The notes: generated by a model from the letters alone, not told the origin. 62,533 nt of DNA from Candidatus Poribacteria bacterium (GCA_022819945.1 JAJEGI010000113.1:1-62533), one strand, 5' to 3'. Positions 54,159 through 62,533 are shown, numbered from the stretch's first letter. Numbers and translations: made by a program.

Positions 54159-55031
54159 TTAACTGGAAACTCGTAACTGGAAACTGGTAACTATTCCTGC
54201 AGGATTATGAACAAGTCTCGTCTCTATCGCATCCTCAAAAGGGTGTGTACTAAAGACACCGTTCCCTAACATAATCATTGATGCCACACCACCTGCTGCC
54301 TCGATACCTGCGATTGTATCGATCACCCGCGCATCGCTGAGCAACCCGCTCTCCACCGAAAACTGTTTTGAGACCGCAAAACACGCATTAAAGAGTTCAT
54401 GACTCCGCTTGGCGTTAGTCAGTGTTTTCAGGGCACTCAAGGCGACATCGGCAGCGTGATTGATACGAGTCGTCTGTTCTCTGTTTCCAAGCACCTCGCT
54501 TGTCTGAATCGGTCCAAAGTAACGATAATAAATCGGCTGTTCCGCAATCGGTAACCTATCTGCAACTAAAGGAGACCCTTCCTTCAACTTGACGAGACAA
54601 CCGCCGTGATACTGTGAACAGACATCACCTAACCCCGTCCTGTTCTCAACTTCTGCGATGTGCGCCGTCATCGCGAGTGCCTCAGTGTCTTTCTGCAGAG
54701 ATAGCAATGCATTGAGCGCGTATGCAGTGGCAAGTGCTGCGGCGCCGCTGAGTCCAAAACCACAACCGAGTGGTAACGGAGAGGTAATGTCTACTTTTAT
54801 GCCTACAACGCTACTATTTTCAGTAAGCCTGTTGACAACAGCACGTACCGTCGGGAAATTGATGCGTTCTCCATTAAATAGCACTTCCGTCTCATGATGC
54901 TTGGAGACAGTGACCTCTACACCTTCTGTAACCGTGAAACCCATACCGAGCGAGTGCATACGCGCCGGATCGGCGTGCGGAATAACCTTGAAAACACACG
55001 AAATGTTACCAGGGGCAAATGCTCTCGCCAT
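54159..55031 (-). CDS. GHMP kinase resembling archaeal pantoate kinase
   Basis: 290 residues. The ATP-binding GHMP motif is PLPLGCGFGLSGAAALATA (about 86-103), and the segment HIAEVENRTGLGDVCSQYHGG (about 124-144) matches the AEV...TGLGDV pattern I associate with archaeal pantoate kinase (COG1829). Pantoate kinase phosphorylates pantoate in the archaeal route to coenzyme A. Whether this bacterium uses that route is unknown; a different alcohol substrate is possible. AAGGAA precedes the ATG. It lies upstream of the membrane protein and PfkB kinase on the same strand. Confidence 0.75.
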   Translation of the reverse strand: MARAFAPGNISCVFKVIPHADPARMHSLGMGFTVTEGVEVTVSKHHETEVLFNGERINFPTVRAVVNRLTENSSVVGIKVDITSPLPLGCGFGLSGAAALATAYALNALLSLQKDTEALAMTAHIAEVENRTGLGDVCSQYHGGCLVKLKEGSPLVADRLPIAEQPIYYRYFGPIQTSEVLGNREQTTRINHAADVALSALKTLTNAKRSHELFNACFAVSKQFSVESGLLSDARVIDTIAGIEAAGGVASMIMLGNGVFSTHPFEDAIETRLVHNPAGIVTSFQLRVSS

Positions 55032-55078
55032 TTCGTTCCTTTCTTTATCAAGACGAGTCGCCTTGAACGCTTGCGCGT

Positions 55079-55684
55079 TTACAAAGTGCGGCTGCGATAG
55101 GAGCGTGATACATCTGTAAATTTGACGCGTCTATAGATGTGCGCCAAGGGCAGTTCACAGCCAATTGAATCCAGCGGCAGTGTATCAACAAGTTCGTGAA
55201 ATTCGATTGCTCTCCACTGCGTTCCTAAGCGAAAATGGCGTTCAACGTTTACCCGCTCTTGTGAAACAAGAATGTATTCTTGCAAGGACGTGATCTGCTT
55301 ATAGACCTCGAATTTCTCTCCCTTGTCATAAGCTGCAGTTGATGGGGAAAGCACCTCTACGACAACCGTTGGGTTAAGAAGCGGGTCAAACATATCATCT
55401 TCAAAACGGGGTTCATCATAGACGACAGCAACATCCGGATAGAAGTAAGATGTTATTGGCCTCGCCTTCACACGCATTTTGCTAATGTAGATCTCATACT
55501 CCCGCTTCATCAGTTGATTGTAAAGTCCATTAAATATATTTCCTGTGATGAGATTATGTGCAAGGCTTGCACCAGACATCGCGAGTATCTGTCCGCTGAG
55601 ATATTCATTTTTGAAGGGGGCTTTGCGCTCCCACGCGAGGTATTCCTCAGGTGTGAGTTGGGTTTGCACGGCAATAGCTGTCAT
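55079..55684 (-). CDS. Uma2 family (DUF820) PD-(D/E)xK-type protein
   Basis: 201 residues of the Uma2/DUF820 family: TPEEYLAWERKAPFKNEYLSGQILAMSG, LYNQLM, YFYPDVAVVYDEPRF, NPTVVVEVLSPSTAAYDKGEKFEVYKQITSLQEYILVSQERVNVE. The PDVAVV and VVVEVLSPST segments give the PD-(D/E)xK-like Asp and Glu. The family is predicted to be a restriction-like nuclease but has no well-established role. It is very abundant in cyanobacteria and some planctomycete-like genomes. GGGAGG precedes the ATG. Confidence 0.9.
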   Translation of the reverse strand: MTAIAVQTQLTPEEYLAWERKAPFKNEYLSGQILAMSGASLAHNLITGNIFNGLYNQLMKREYEIYISKMRVKARPITSYFYPDVAVVYDEPRFEDDMFDPLLNPTVVVEVLSPSTAAYDKGEKFEVYKQITSLQEYILVSQERVNVERHFRLGTQWRAIEFHELVDTLPLDSIGCELPLAHIYRRVKFTDVSRSYRSRTL

Positions 55685-55729
55685 GATTTCCTCCCTAACA
55701 TTCAGTTTCTATACCTTTAGCAAATGCTG

Positions 55730-57133
55730 TTACACATTCTGGCGAGGCGCAGCATACCGGGGATGGAACGCCCCCTCACCACATTGTCCTTCCTCAATCT
55801 TTGCCGCTTGTCCGCCACCCGTAACGGAGCATCTCGCACCATCTAATTCCGGTAAGACGTACCGTTCAAACCATGCCCCCATCTGCTGGCGCATGTCACC
55901 GATACGCGCGTGCTGAGACTTGTCGTCTATCAGATTTTTCCGTTCGCCCGGGTCGTTCACCAGATCGTATAATTCATGCGGACCGTAAGGATACCTATGG
56001 ACATATTTCCACTCTTGTGTCCGAATCATACGCACAGGACCGTATTCATCGTAAACGACGATTTCGTCTTTCGCATCGTTGGTCTCTCCAGAAAGTGCCG
56101 GGACAAAACTTCTGCCGGGCGACATATCGTCGTTCGGATCAGGTAAACCGAGGTAGTCGAGGAGTGTCGGCATGAAATCGTATTGGCTCACCATCGCCTC
56201 GCTGACGCGTCCCTCTGGAATACTACCGGGGTGGCTGACAATGAACGGAACCTTAACCGAATTTTCATACATATTCAGTGGGAACGTACCGTTGCCTTTA
56301 TGCCAAAATCCGTGGTGTCCACACGAGTAACCGTTATCACTGCTGAAGACAACAAGCGTATTCTCGCGGATCCCTAATTCCGCAAGCCGATCCAGTATCC
56401 GCCCGACATTCAAATCGAGTGCTGTGATTGCTGCGAAGTAACCCTTCAACGATTCGCGGTTCCCCATGTGCGCCGCTGCACCCTGGATCGCCCACGGATG
56501 CAATGCCTCTTGTGGACACGTCTTGAACGGACAGTCGTCATAAGAGTCAACAATATCCTGCGGATGTCCTGTGAAAGGCGTATGCGGCGCGTTGTAGTTG
56601 ACACTAAGATAGAAAGGACCCTCTTTATTCGCCGAGATAAAGTTCAATGCGTCATCGGTAATTACGTCAGTAAGGTAGCCGGGTTGCATCTCTACCTGCC
56701 CATCTCGGATCATATCTGCATCGTTGTACTTGCTGCCACCGGTGAGTAGCGTGAACCAGTGACTAAACCCGTGTTGTGGGGTCAAGCTATCACCGAGGTG
56801 CCACTTACCACTAATCCCGACAGTGTAGTTATTGTCGGCCAAGACATCGGTATAACACGTCAGACCTTCAAGGTATCGGGCGGGATCTGGCGGCATATTT
56901 CCGTCGCGGATCCAGTCGTGTACACCGTGTGCTGACGGGATACGTCCGGTCATCAGACTCGCACGTGCCGGCGAGCAGACGGGACTTGTACAGAAAAAAT
57001 TCGGGAAGCGGGTACCTTCTGATGCCAACTGGTCAAGATAAGGGGTCCGCACCTCATCGTTACCGCAGCACCCCGCAGCCCACGGTCCCTGATCATCCGT
57101 CAAAACAAAAATGACATTTGGTTTTTGTTCCAT
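55730..57133 (-). CDS. Sulfatase (arylsulfatase A family)
   Basis: 467 residues from the ATG at 57133, chosen for TGGAGG six bases upstream. The modification site is PVCSPARASLMTG (C53 to formylglycine), with Asp13/Asp14 in VLTDDQGPW and the metal site VFSSDNGYSCGHHGFWHKG. The C-terminal part has WKYVHRYPYGPHELYDLVNDPGERKNL. The last 30 residues are poor in family similarity and may have drifted. Substrate unknown. It differs from the other sulfatase here at many positions, so the two are not recent duplicates. Confidence 0.9.
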   Translation of the reverse strand: MEQKPNVIFVLTDDQGPWAAGCCGNDEVRTPYLDQLASEGTRFPNFFCTSPVCSPARASLMTGRIPSAHGVHDWIRDGNMPPDPARYLEGLTCYTDVLADNNYTVGISGKWHLGDSLTPQHGFSHWFTLLTGGSKYNDADMIRDGQVEMQPGYLTDVITDDALNFISANKEGPFYLSVNYNAPHTPFTGHPQDIVDSYDDCPFKTCPQEALHPWAIQGAAAHMGNRESLKGYFAAITALDLNVGRILDRLAELGIRENTLVVFSSDNGYSCGHHGFWHKGNGTFPLNMYENSVKVPFIVSHPGSIPEGRVSEAMVSQYDFMPTLLDYLGLPDPNDDMSPGRSFVPALSGETNDAKDEIVVYDEYGPVRMIRTQEWKYVHRYPYGPHELYDLVNDPGERKNLIDDKSQHARIGDMRQQMGAWFERYVLPELDGARCSVTGGGQAAKIEEGQCGEGAFHPRYAAPRQNV

Positions 57134-57316
57134 ATTATTCCTCCATTCCATGGGTGAAATTCGTATAACAGATTATATTTCCTTCTTTATGTTTGTTCAC
57201 TAATTGGGTCGCTCACTTTTTGCAATTCTTCAAGGAGACGCACTATATCGCGATAGCATTTATCAAACGAATCGGCTTGACGTGCCCTTCAACAAGGCAG
57301 CCGATTTTGACTGTCA

Positions 57317-58564
57317 TTAGTGCTCTTTTTTACTCTTCGTTCGGTTAGAATTCCTTTTCTCAAAATTGAACAAACGGAGTTGTTTTGCTTTTGCAGCGGA
57401 AACAACAGATGCAGGGTCAGGTTGCAATTGATTACTGCGTAAAAGTTCTCCAACTGTAAACAGTCGATCTTGCACCACAGATCTACTTGCCTCATCCACT
57501 GGAGCAATCACTGTATTTCCATCATATGCTTCAACCGCGAGAATTGAATCCACATCTATATGCTTATCCTCAAGCAGATCTGGACTGTGAGTAGTGACGA
57601 TAACCTGCGTTCTGTGGGCAGCATCCCGGAGGGCATCCAACAATACACCTGCCGCTGCGGGATGAAGGGCAAGCTCTGGTTCCTCAATTCCTACCAATGG
57701 CACCCGTTTCTGTTGCTCATTACCACCCTGAAAGAGTACTACGAGAATTCCCAATGCGCGGAGCGTACCATCAGACATATTATTCGCGAGAAATCGCCAA
57801 GGGTGTTTGTCACCTACTACATTCTGCTTGAACGCTAACGTTTCCTTGCCCCCAAACTTTTCAATTTCTACACCACGAACACCAAGGACAATAATTGCTA
57901 AATACTCCTCAATGTCTGTTTTCACAGCGGGCGGAAATTGAGTCAGGATACTGGTTAGGTTGCTGCCATCTCCCATAAGGAGGTCTGTAGGATCAGGATC
58001 TTGGAAATCTCGGATTTTGTCCAAGTTGAAGTTGTAAAGTCCCATCCGAGAAAATGCATCATAAACAGGTCGAAATTCGGGCAAACCCGAAGCGTTTACC
58101 AAGTAGAGCCGATCGGGGACAGCCGCCGGTGCGACTTCCACACTCGTGTCGGTTACAGTACCACTCTCAACACGGAAGTATGCTTCTGATGTTAGGCACG
58201 ACTTGTTTTGAATGCTACACTCTTCAGTCTGGACCTCGTAACCTCCCGGTGGACGCTTCCTAATTTGGAGGTCATAGTGCCCCGTAAAACCTTCAGGCAA
58301 CACAAATTCAAGACGAATACTAAAATGATTCGGATGCCCTCGAGAACGACGACAAACATCATTGATACTCCCACGATCGCGTATCGCGTGGCCCAGCGAT
58401 GAATTCAACGCATCAGCAACAAATCGCAGCGCATCCAAAAAATTACTTTTGCCCGATCCGTTGCGACCTACAAGGAACGTCAAAGGCTGCAGCTGCACAT
58501 CACACACGGCGATGCTCTTGTAGTTTTTGAGAACAATCCTTGTAATAAAAGTTGAATCTTTCAT
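57317..58564 (-). CDS. AAA family ATPase, RecF/OLD-like (AAA_21)
   Basis: 415 residues of the SMC/RecF-like type: LKNYKSI at the start, Walker A VGRNGSGKSNFLDAL (32-46), a long middle, signature NNMSDGTLRALGIL, Walker B VPLVGIEEPELALHP and the VTTHSPDLL switch. There is no TOPRIM domain, so it is not a full OLD nuclease. Such single-gene ATPases occur in defence loci or with partner nucleases, but neither neighbour (sulfatase, PhyH) suggests one. Role unknown. Confidence 0.85.
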   Translation of the reverse strand: MKDSTFITRIVLKNYKSIAVCDVQLQPLTFLVGRNGSGKSNFLDALRFVADALNSSLGHAIRDRGSINDVCRRSRGHPNHFSIRLEFVLPEGFTGHYDLQIRKRPPGGYEVQTEECSIQNKSCLTSEAYFRVESGTVTDTSVEVAPAAVPDRLYLVNASGLPEFRPVYDAFSRMGLYNFNLDKIRDFQDPDPTDLLMGDGSNLTSILTQFPPAVKTDIEEYLAIIVLGVRGVEIEKFGGKETLAFKQNVVGDKHPWRFLANNMSDGTLRALGILVVLFQGGNEQQKRVPLVGIEEPELALHPAAAGVLLDALRDAAHRTQVIVTTHSPDLLEDKHIDVDSILAVEAYDGNTVIAPVDEASRSVVQDRLFTVGELLRSNQLQPDPASVVSAAKAKQLRLFNFEKRNSNRTKSKKEH

Positions 58565-58599
58565 GTCGTTATCCGTACTTTGGTGTCTCTACTATAGGA

Positions 58600-58614
58600 G
58601 GGGTTTGTAACCCC
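58600..58614. repeat. Dispersed palindrome copy
   Basis: GGGGTT, TGT, AACCCC, preceded by CTACTATAG, which resembles the TACTATA end of the 116-bp element. It is probably a truncated copy. Confidence 0.5.
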
Positions 58615-58629
58615 GATTCCATTCAGCCT

Positions 58630-59481
58630 TCACGCTACCGGAAAACCATCACCGACAAGCCTCTCACCATCCGCAACTTCAATGGTTGAAACGAGGATAT
58701 GCCCCGGTGCTTGCGCGTTGTTATAACAAACATCTTGCGCCATGAAAATCATCACAAACGCACGACGTTGGTGATCCGTAATATTCGGCGGCGTGCCGTG
58801 CCAGTTAAGGCAGTGATGAAACATACACTCACCGGCTTTCAACTCCACCGGGATACCGTGGCTAATGTCCAACTTCCCTCTCTTTGTCCATGGGTTTGGC
58901 GGCGGTTCGTGCCCCGCTTCGTTCGCTTTTGCGGATGCCGCATTGAATGCTGCTCTTGCTTCAACCGAGAACCGTTCATCTTTGTGGCTTTTCGGCATAA
59001 CGTGCATGCAACCGCTATCGACTGTCGCATCGTCCAAGGCGAGCCAGCAGCTCACAATGTTCGGTGGACTCAAGGGCCAGAAAAAGAAATCGTGATGAAA
59101 ACCGAAATGCCCGTTGTCATGAGGTGGTTTAGAAATAACCTGATCATGCCAGAGACGCACTTCCGGTGTATCCAGCAGTGCACGTGCCGTCCCCGCAATG
59201 AGCGGATGATGAATCGCTGCCTCGTAACTCTGTTCCCGCTTCCACATGTTCACATATTGATGAATCGCACGCGGGTGACCGCTACCACGATTAAGACGAT
59301 CCTGCTTGCGATCATGTCCATACTTGAATTCCGGTGAAGAATCGTCACCTTCGGTGAGTTCCAGTTCAATAATAGCATCCAACCCTGCGCGCATCGCTTC
59401 AACGCCATCGCTATCTAAAACCCTACCAAACTTGACATACCCATTTTCCTGAAAAAAATCAACCTGTTCTTGTGTTACCAT
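58630..59481 (-). CDS. Phytanoyl-CoA dioxygenase (PhyH) family protein
   Basis: 283 residues from the ATG at 59481 (GGAG seven bases upstream); the frame is open ten codons further. Fe(II)/2-oxoglutarate oxygenase motifs: H129-H-D131 in GFHHDFFFWPLSPPN, the distal His in MFHHCLNWHGTPPN (H228) and R240 in HQRRAFV. N-terminal FFQENGYVKFGRVLD is family-typical. The long loop between the motifs (KSHKDERFSVEARAAFNA) is also common. Substrate unknown. Confidence 0.9.
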   Translation of the reverse strand: MVTQEQVDFFQENGYVKFGRVLDSDGVEAMRAGLDAIIELELTEGDDSSPEFKYGHDRKQDRLNRGSGHPRAIHQYVNMWKREQSYEAAIHHPLIAGTARALLDTPEVRLWHDQVISKPPHDNGHFGFHHDFFFWPLSPPNIVSCWLALDDATVDSGCMHVMPKSHKDERFSVEARAAFNAASAKANEAGHEPPPNPWTKRGKLDISHGIPVELKAGECMFHHCLNWHGTPPNITDHQRRAFVMIFMAQDVCYNNAQAPGHILVSTIEVADGERLVGDGFPVA

Positions 59482-59627
59482 TGTATTTCTCCGTATGAAT
59501 TTGTTTTTCATAACTGTAGTACTTCATCAAGAGTTTCGCGAAATTCATTTTGGTTTTTCTCCATTTGTTCTACATCTCCCAGTAATTTGTATTAGAACAA
59601 GTAACTACGGAAATCCGACCCTGCTTT

Positions 59628-60257
59628 TTAGGTTGTTTGGGTATTTGGCTCTGTCGTTTCAGGTAAATTGGCTTGCATTAAATGTCCAATCGCCCCAAAT
59701 ACCTTCCGCAACTCGCCGATAGCGAGCGGAGACGTGTTCCGCGTAAATACATCCTCAGCTAATTTGCCGAATTGCCACATCTCACCATCTGTTACAATAC
59801 CATAAACAGGCTGCAAAGCGTCATCATTGAGCCGTTGAATCGCAACGAGTTCCGCTAAACACTGCGCCCAGCCTGCTATGAAGTCGTTTCGTTTCGCCTC
59901 AACAACAACAATAATAGGGGTTCCAAGCACCGTTTTTCCCAACGCTGATTTTGTTGAAATGAGGTAGTCCGGGGTACCACTGAGTTGTGCATCGTAAGCA
60001 ATAGATTTATGGCTCCACAGCGAAAAACGGTCAGCATATTTTTTGTAAACATCCCTGAGGATCGGATAGATAACATTCTCACAACGCGACGTTTCTGACG
60101 CAAACACGTCAATATATTGCTGGCTAAACGCGAACTCCTCCAAAAACGCCGCGGAAGGTTCAATATCAACATCGTATCGGATGTATTCTTCTTCAACATA
60201 TTTGATGTCAAAGGTTTCCTGCACCTGTGCAATGGATGTGAAATCCGTAAATGCCAT
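59628..60257 (-). CDS. PD-(D/E)xK-like protein related to type I restriction N-terminal domains
   Basis: 209 residues, not assigned to a named family. A likely nuclease core reads SGTPDYLISTKS ... GTPIIVVVEAKRNDF, i.e. Asp, then E-x-K, with a downstream helix and YGIVTDGEMWQFGKL, the pattern seen in HsdR N-terminal and related proteins. No helicase or DNA-binding domain is attached. AAAGGAGG precedes the ATG. It may be a stand-alone relic or a regulatory nuclease. Confidence 0.65.
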   Translation of the reverse strand: MAFTDFTSIAQVQETFDIKYVEEEYIRYDVDIEPSAAFLEEFAFSQQYIDVFASETSRCENVIYPILRDVYKKYADRFSLWSHKSIAYDAQLSGTPDYLISTKSALGKTVLGTPIIVVVEAKRNDFIAGWAQCLAELVAIQRLNDDALQPVYGIVTDGEMWQFGKLAEDVFTRNTSPLAIGELRKVFGAIGHLMQANLPETTEPNTQTT

Positions 60258-60283
60258 CTGTTTTCCTCCTTTCCTACTAACCG

Positions 60284-61039
60284 TTAGATTGGGAATTGGT
60301 GATTGCCCGCTGTCAACCCACCATCAATGACAAAGACCGCACCCGTTGCAAAACCAGCTTCATCGGAGGCGAGAAACAGCGCGGCGTTCGCAATATCAAC
60401 AGGTTGTCCGATCCGTCCTAACGGATACCACGGCGTGATTTCGTCCAAGATTTGAGGGTTGCGTTCAATCATCGGCTCCCAGACTTCGGTCTGAATCGTT
60501 CCGGGACAGATACAGTTGACACGTATATTGTCTTTACCGTGTGCGACTGCCATGGAGCGAGTCAAAGCGATAACGCCGCCTTTCGCAGCCGAATAGGCGT
60601 GAATCCCCTGCAACCCGATGAGTCCGTTAACAGAGGCGACATTAACAATACTACCACCGTCACCTTGTTGCATCACAGAGATAACCGCATCCGAACAGTG
60701 GCTGGTACCTCGCAGCGCGACCGCTAAGTTCGCCTCCCAATTATTGTTCAAAACATCGGCTGTCGAACAGATGGCGTTGTTCACCAAAAGGTCAACCGTC
60801 CCGTATGCATCAGTGGCCTCGGCAATAAGCCGCTCAGCATCCGCAGCATTGGAGACATCGGCATTGACGAACATCGCCTCACCGCCTGCATCAGTAATCG
60901 CAGCAACAGTCTCAGCACCGTTGGCATCATTCACGTCATCAACGACGACCTTAGCACCCTCTTCAGCAAACCGAAGAGCCACCGCTTTGCCGATACCGCG
61001 TCCTGCGCCTGTAACAATAGCAATTTTGTTATTCAACCG
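60284..61039 (-). CDS. Short-chain dehydrogenase/reductase
   Basis: 251 residues from the ATG at 61039, which gives a normal SDR start (MRLNNKIAIVTGAGRGIGKAVALRFAE). Classical SDR motifs: TGAGRGIG, DVNDAN, NNAI, a catalytic Ser in VNVASVNG, YSAAK (Tyr/Lys) and the C-terminal FLASDEAGFATGAVFVIDGGLTAG. It uses NAD(P)H to reduce or oxidise an alcohol; substrate unknown. The frame is open upstream, but those residues belong to an unrelated peptide (see 61070-61147). AGGT lies about seven bases before the ATG. Confidence 0.9.
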   Translation of the reverse strand, partial: RLNNKIAIVTGAGRGIGKAVALRFAEEGAKVVVDDVNDANGAETVAAITDAGGEAMFVNADVSNAADAERLIAEATDAYGTVDLLVNNAICSTADVLNNNWEANLAVALRGTSHCSDAVISVMQQGDGGSIVNVASVNGLIGLQGIHAYSAAKGGVIALTRSMAVAHGKDNIRVNCICPGTIQTEVWEPMIERNPQILDEITPWYPLGRIGQPVDIANAALFLASDEAGFATGAVFVIDGGLTAGNHQFPI

Positions 61040-61069
61040 CATCTTTGTACCTACATCTTTTCCGTGAGG

Positions 61070-61147
61070 GTTAGAAATATTAAAAACAGCTTTTGGGTTA
61101 TAGAGTTTGCCGCGTTCACCCTTTGAAAAATCATATTTTGCTTTCAT
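61070..61147 (-). pseudogene. N-terminal relic of a small YDFSKGERGK protein, in frame with the SDR
   Basis: MKAKYDFSKGERGKLYNPKAVFNI has the start of a widespread small protein family (pattern MxxxYDFSKxxRGKxYxPxAxxN), often encoded beside toxin-like genes. Only about 25 residues remain, after which the frame runs into the SDR start. It looks like a 5' fragment left after a deletion. Confidence 0.55.
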
Positions 61148-61166
61148 TTATTTTGCATGATATAAT
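61138..61166 (+). promoter_or_regulatory. Sigma-70-type promoter of the toxin-antitoxin-like pair
   Basis: TTGCTT (61138-61143), 17 bases, TATAAT (61161-61166), 47 bases before the ATG at 61214. Confidence 0.55.
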
Positions 61167-61213
61167 AAATAGTAGATTGAAAAATTTGAGTTTAAGCACC
61201 AAAAGAGAGATAC

Positions 61214-61546
61214 ATGACTGCAACTGGCATACGTTGGAAAATCCATGATCGGTATGGAAGCGAGATTTATCTAACACATGAACGGTGGCAACATATTACT
61301 GCCCCCATTAATCACCCGGATATGGTAAACTGTGAAGAACACCTAAAGGCTACAATTCAGTACGGTAGACGAAAACAAGATTCATTAAATCCGCAAAAGT
61401 ACCGATATACCAATGCTTTCGTTGATTTGCCAGCGGATAATACACATATTATTGCGATTGTCCTTTTCCGGTTTCGCGAAGGTTCAAATGGTGATCCTAT
61501 CTCAAATAACTACATTGTTACAGCTTATCAGAAAAGGATTGGGTAA
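61214..61546 (+). CDS. Toxin-like small protein (PBECR/DUF4258-type)
   Basis: 110 residues. The pattern DRYGSEIYLTHERWQHI ... HPDMVNCEEHLKATIQYGRRKQD ... LNPQKYRYTNAFVDLPADNTHIIAIVLFRFR resembles small RelE/barnase-like nucleases of the PBECR/DUF4258 type, in which the T-x-E-R-W-x-H-I segment is characteristic. It is followed five bases later by a DUF2283 protein on the same strand, giving the layout of a toxin-antitoxin pair. Activity is inferred from family resemblance only. Confidence 0.65.
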   Translation: MTATGIRWKIHDRYGSEIYLTHERWQHITAPINHPDMVNCEEHLKATIQYGRRKQDSLNPQKYRYTNAFVDLPADNTHIIAIVLFRFREGSNGDPISNNYIVTAYQKRIG

Positions 61547-61551
61547 AAATT

Positions 61552-61908
61552 ATGATGCAACCAGTTTCTAACTACGATGAAATAAGTGATACGTTATACA
61601 TCTCGTTTGCCCCAGGTGAACAGGCAACAGGCATTGAATTGACTCCCCATATCTTGCTGCGACTCAACAAACAGGAACACAAAGCCATTGGGCTGACCTT
61701 TCTGGAATACTCTCTGCTTGCCCAGAAAACAGACATGGGGCCCCGAAGTTTTCCGCTCACAGGTCTAACCGAATTATCCGATGACCTCCGAGACATTGTC
61801 TTAGATATTCTCCAACGCCCACCCGTCAGTGATGTACTCTTGCTTTCATCGTATACACCTTCAATTTCTGAAGTTATTCCGATTACGCTGCTGCAAGCAG
61901 CCTGCTAA
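61552..61908 (+). CDS. DUF2283-like small protein, possible antitoxin
   Basis: 118 residues. The first half is a DUF2283 domain: YDEISDTLYISFAPGEQATGIELTPHILLRLNKQEHKAIGLTFLEYS. The rest is a helical, less conserved tail. DUF2283 proteins frequently pair with small DUF4258/PBECR-like genes. It starts five bases after its partner's stop. An antitoxin role is inferred from context. Confidence 0.75.
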   Translation: MMQPVSNYDEISDTLYISFAPGEQATGIELTPHILLRLNKQEHKAIGLTFLEYSLLAQKTDMGPRSFPLTGLTELSDDLRDIVLDILQRPPVSDVLLLSSYTPSISEVIPITLLQAAC

Positions 61909-61918
61909 AAATATATTC

Positions 61919-62533
61919 CTAATGTTGCAGCGTCTGTGAGATAAACAGTTTCGTGCGCTCATGCTGTGGGTTATCAAAAAAATCTGCGGGTGCTGCCTCC
62001 TCTATAACCACACCCTCATCGAAGAACATGATCCGATCAGCAACTTCACGCGCAAATCCCATTTCATGCGTAACAACCAGCATCGTCATGCCGGAATGTG
62101 CCAGTTCACGCATCACATCTAACACTTCCGAAATCATTTCGGGGTCAAGTGCACTTGTCGGTTCATCAAAGAGCATGATCTTCGGCTCCATCGCCAATGC
62201 TCTTGCGATCGCAACGCGCTGCTGCTGTCCACCCGAAATTTCTGCGGGATACTTGTACGCCTGATCCGCAATGTCCACGCGTTCTAAAAGCGATAAAGCG
62301 ACCTCTTCTGCTTCACTCTTCGTCAGCTTCCTGACCCGGATCGGACCTAAGGTGATATTTTCCAAGTTTGTCAGGTGTGGAAACAGGTTGAACTGTTGGA
62401 ACACCATACCGACTTCCTGACGGATAAGATTGATATTGCGGAGATCATCCGTGAGTTCCACGCCATCAATGATAATTGTACCGCGCTGATGCTCCTCCAA
62501 ACGGTTCAGCGTCCGAATAAACGTGGATTTACC
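61919..62533 (-). CDS. Polar amino acid ABC transporter ATPase (GlnQ-like), 5' truncated by window edge
   Basis: The frame runs off the window at the Walker A motif ([15 protein letters not shown] at the edge); the TTG at 62500 is internal, not a start. Then come Q-loop [20 protein letters not shown], signature [36 protein letters not shown] and the switch [28 protein letters not shown]. This is the GlnQ/HisP/ArtP group of amino-acid importers. Permease and binding-protein genes, if present, lie outside the window. Confidence 0.93.
   Translation of the reverse strand, partial: GKSTFIRTLNRLEEHQRGTIIIDGVELTDDLRNINLIRQEVGMVFQQFNLFPHLTNLENITLGPIRVRKLTKSEAEEVALSLLERVDIADQAYKYPAEISGGQQQRVAIARALAMEPKIMLFDEPTSALDPEMISEVLDVMRELAHSGMTMLVVTHEMGFAREVADRIMFFDEGVVIEEAAPADFFDNPQHERTKLFISQTLQH

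Noticed and set aside
57289..57507. Small minus-strand ORF near the end of the AAA ATPase
   Set aside because: A shifted frame of the ATPase C-terminus with no independent support.

Overview
The window most resembles a Candidatus Poribacteria (or Planctomycetes/PVC-like) genome. It has several phytanoyl-CoA dioxygenase-like (PhyH) proteins, arylsulfatases, DUF1549/DUF1553 plus DUF1501 gene pairs, a planctomycete-type cytochrome c domain joined to WD40 repeats, large WD40 proteins ending in dockerin and a C-terminal FlgD/sorting-like domain (NYPNPFNPETWIPY), and many small palindromic intergenic repeats. That assignment rests on gene content only. No rRNA, tRNA, CRISPR array, prophage or transposase was seen.

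Layout. 1-5.7 kb: the tail of a LamG protein, a PhyH enzyme, a small glycine-rich protein and a 1355-residue sensor (14 Reg_prop blades, Y_Y_Y, SpoIIE/PP2C phosphatase). 6-16.2 kb: a minus-strand block with three paralogous ECF sigma genes, each with a second module in frame. Two carry a coiled-coil/winged-helix module and are followed by two ABC-2 permeases or by a CHAT/caspase-like protein. The third carries a complete DNA polymerase III beta sliding clamp and is followed by a MacB/FtsX permease. In all three the second module starts at residue 209, behind an in-frame Shine-Dalgarno and start codon, and all three genes share an ECF-like promoter motif. 16.4-20.6 kb: a phosphodiesterase/phosphatase, a zinc ribbon protein, a MITE-like element, a ribbon-helix-helix regulator coupled to an esterase, and a hypothetical protein. 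20.7-22.8 kb: a HaeII-like restriction-modification pair. 22.9-28.9 kb: a giant BNR/Ycf48-like lipoprotein, a membrane protein and a YceI protein.

29.2-44 kb is a plus-strand region. It starts with a cytochrome-WD40 protein whose frame continues through a TGA into a heavy-metal-associated (HMA) domain. The TGA sits exactly at the first Cys of GMTCxxC and is followed by a bacterial-SECIS-like hairpin, so this is a strong selenoprotein candidate. Then come a coiled-coil protein, a sulfatase, an orphan DNA methyltransferase, a secreted amidotransferase-fold protein, a seven-blade WD40 protein, the DUF1549/DUF1501/pre-peptidase cluster and tgt. 44.2-49.5 kb: two paralogous 14-blade WD40-dockerin proteins. 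50-62.5 kb, mostly minus strand: an ABC ATPase, a PfkB kinase, a membrane protein, a pantoate-kinase-like GHMP kinase, a Uma2 nuclease, a sulfatase, an AAA ATPase, a second PhyH, a PD-(D/E)xK protein, an SDR preceded by a small-protein relic, a toxin-antitoxin-like pair, and a truncated amino-acid ABC ATPase.

The two strongest candidates for something undescribed are (1) the sigma/second-module family, especially the sigma-sliding-clamp fusion, which recalls clamp-activated late transcription of phage T4, and (2) the putative Sec-containing cytochrome-WD40-HMA protein. Both rest on direct reading of the sequence; function is inferred.
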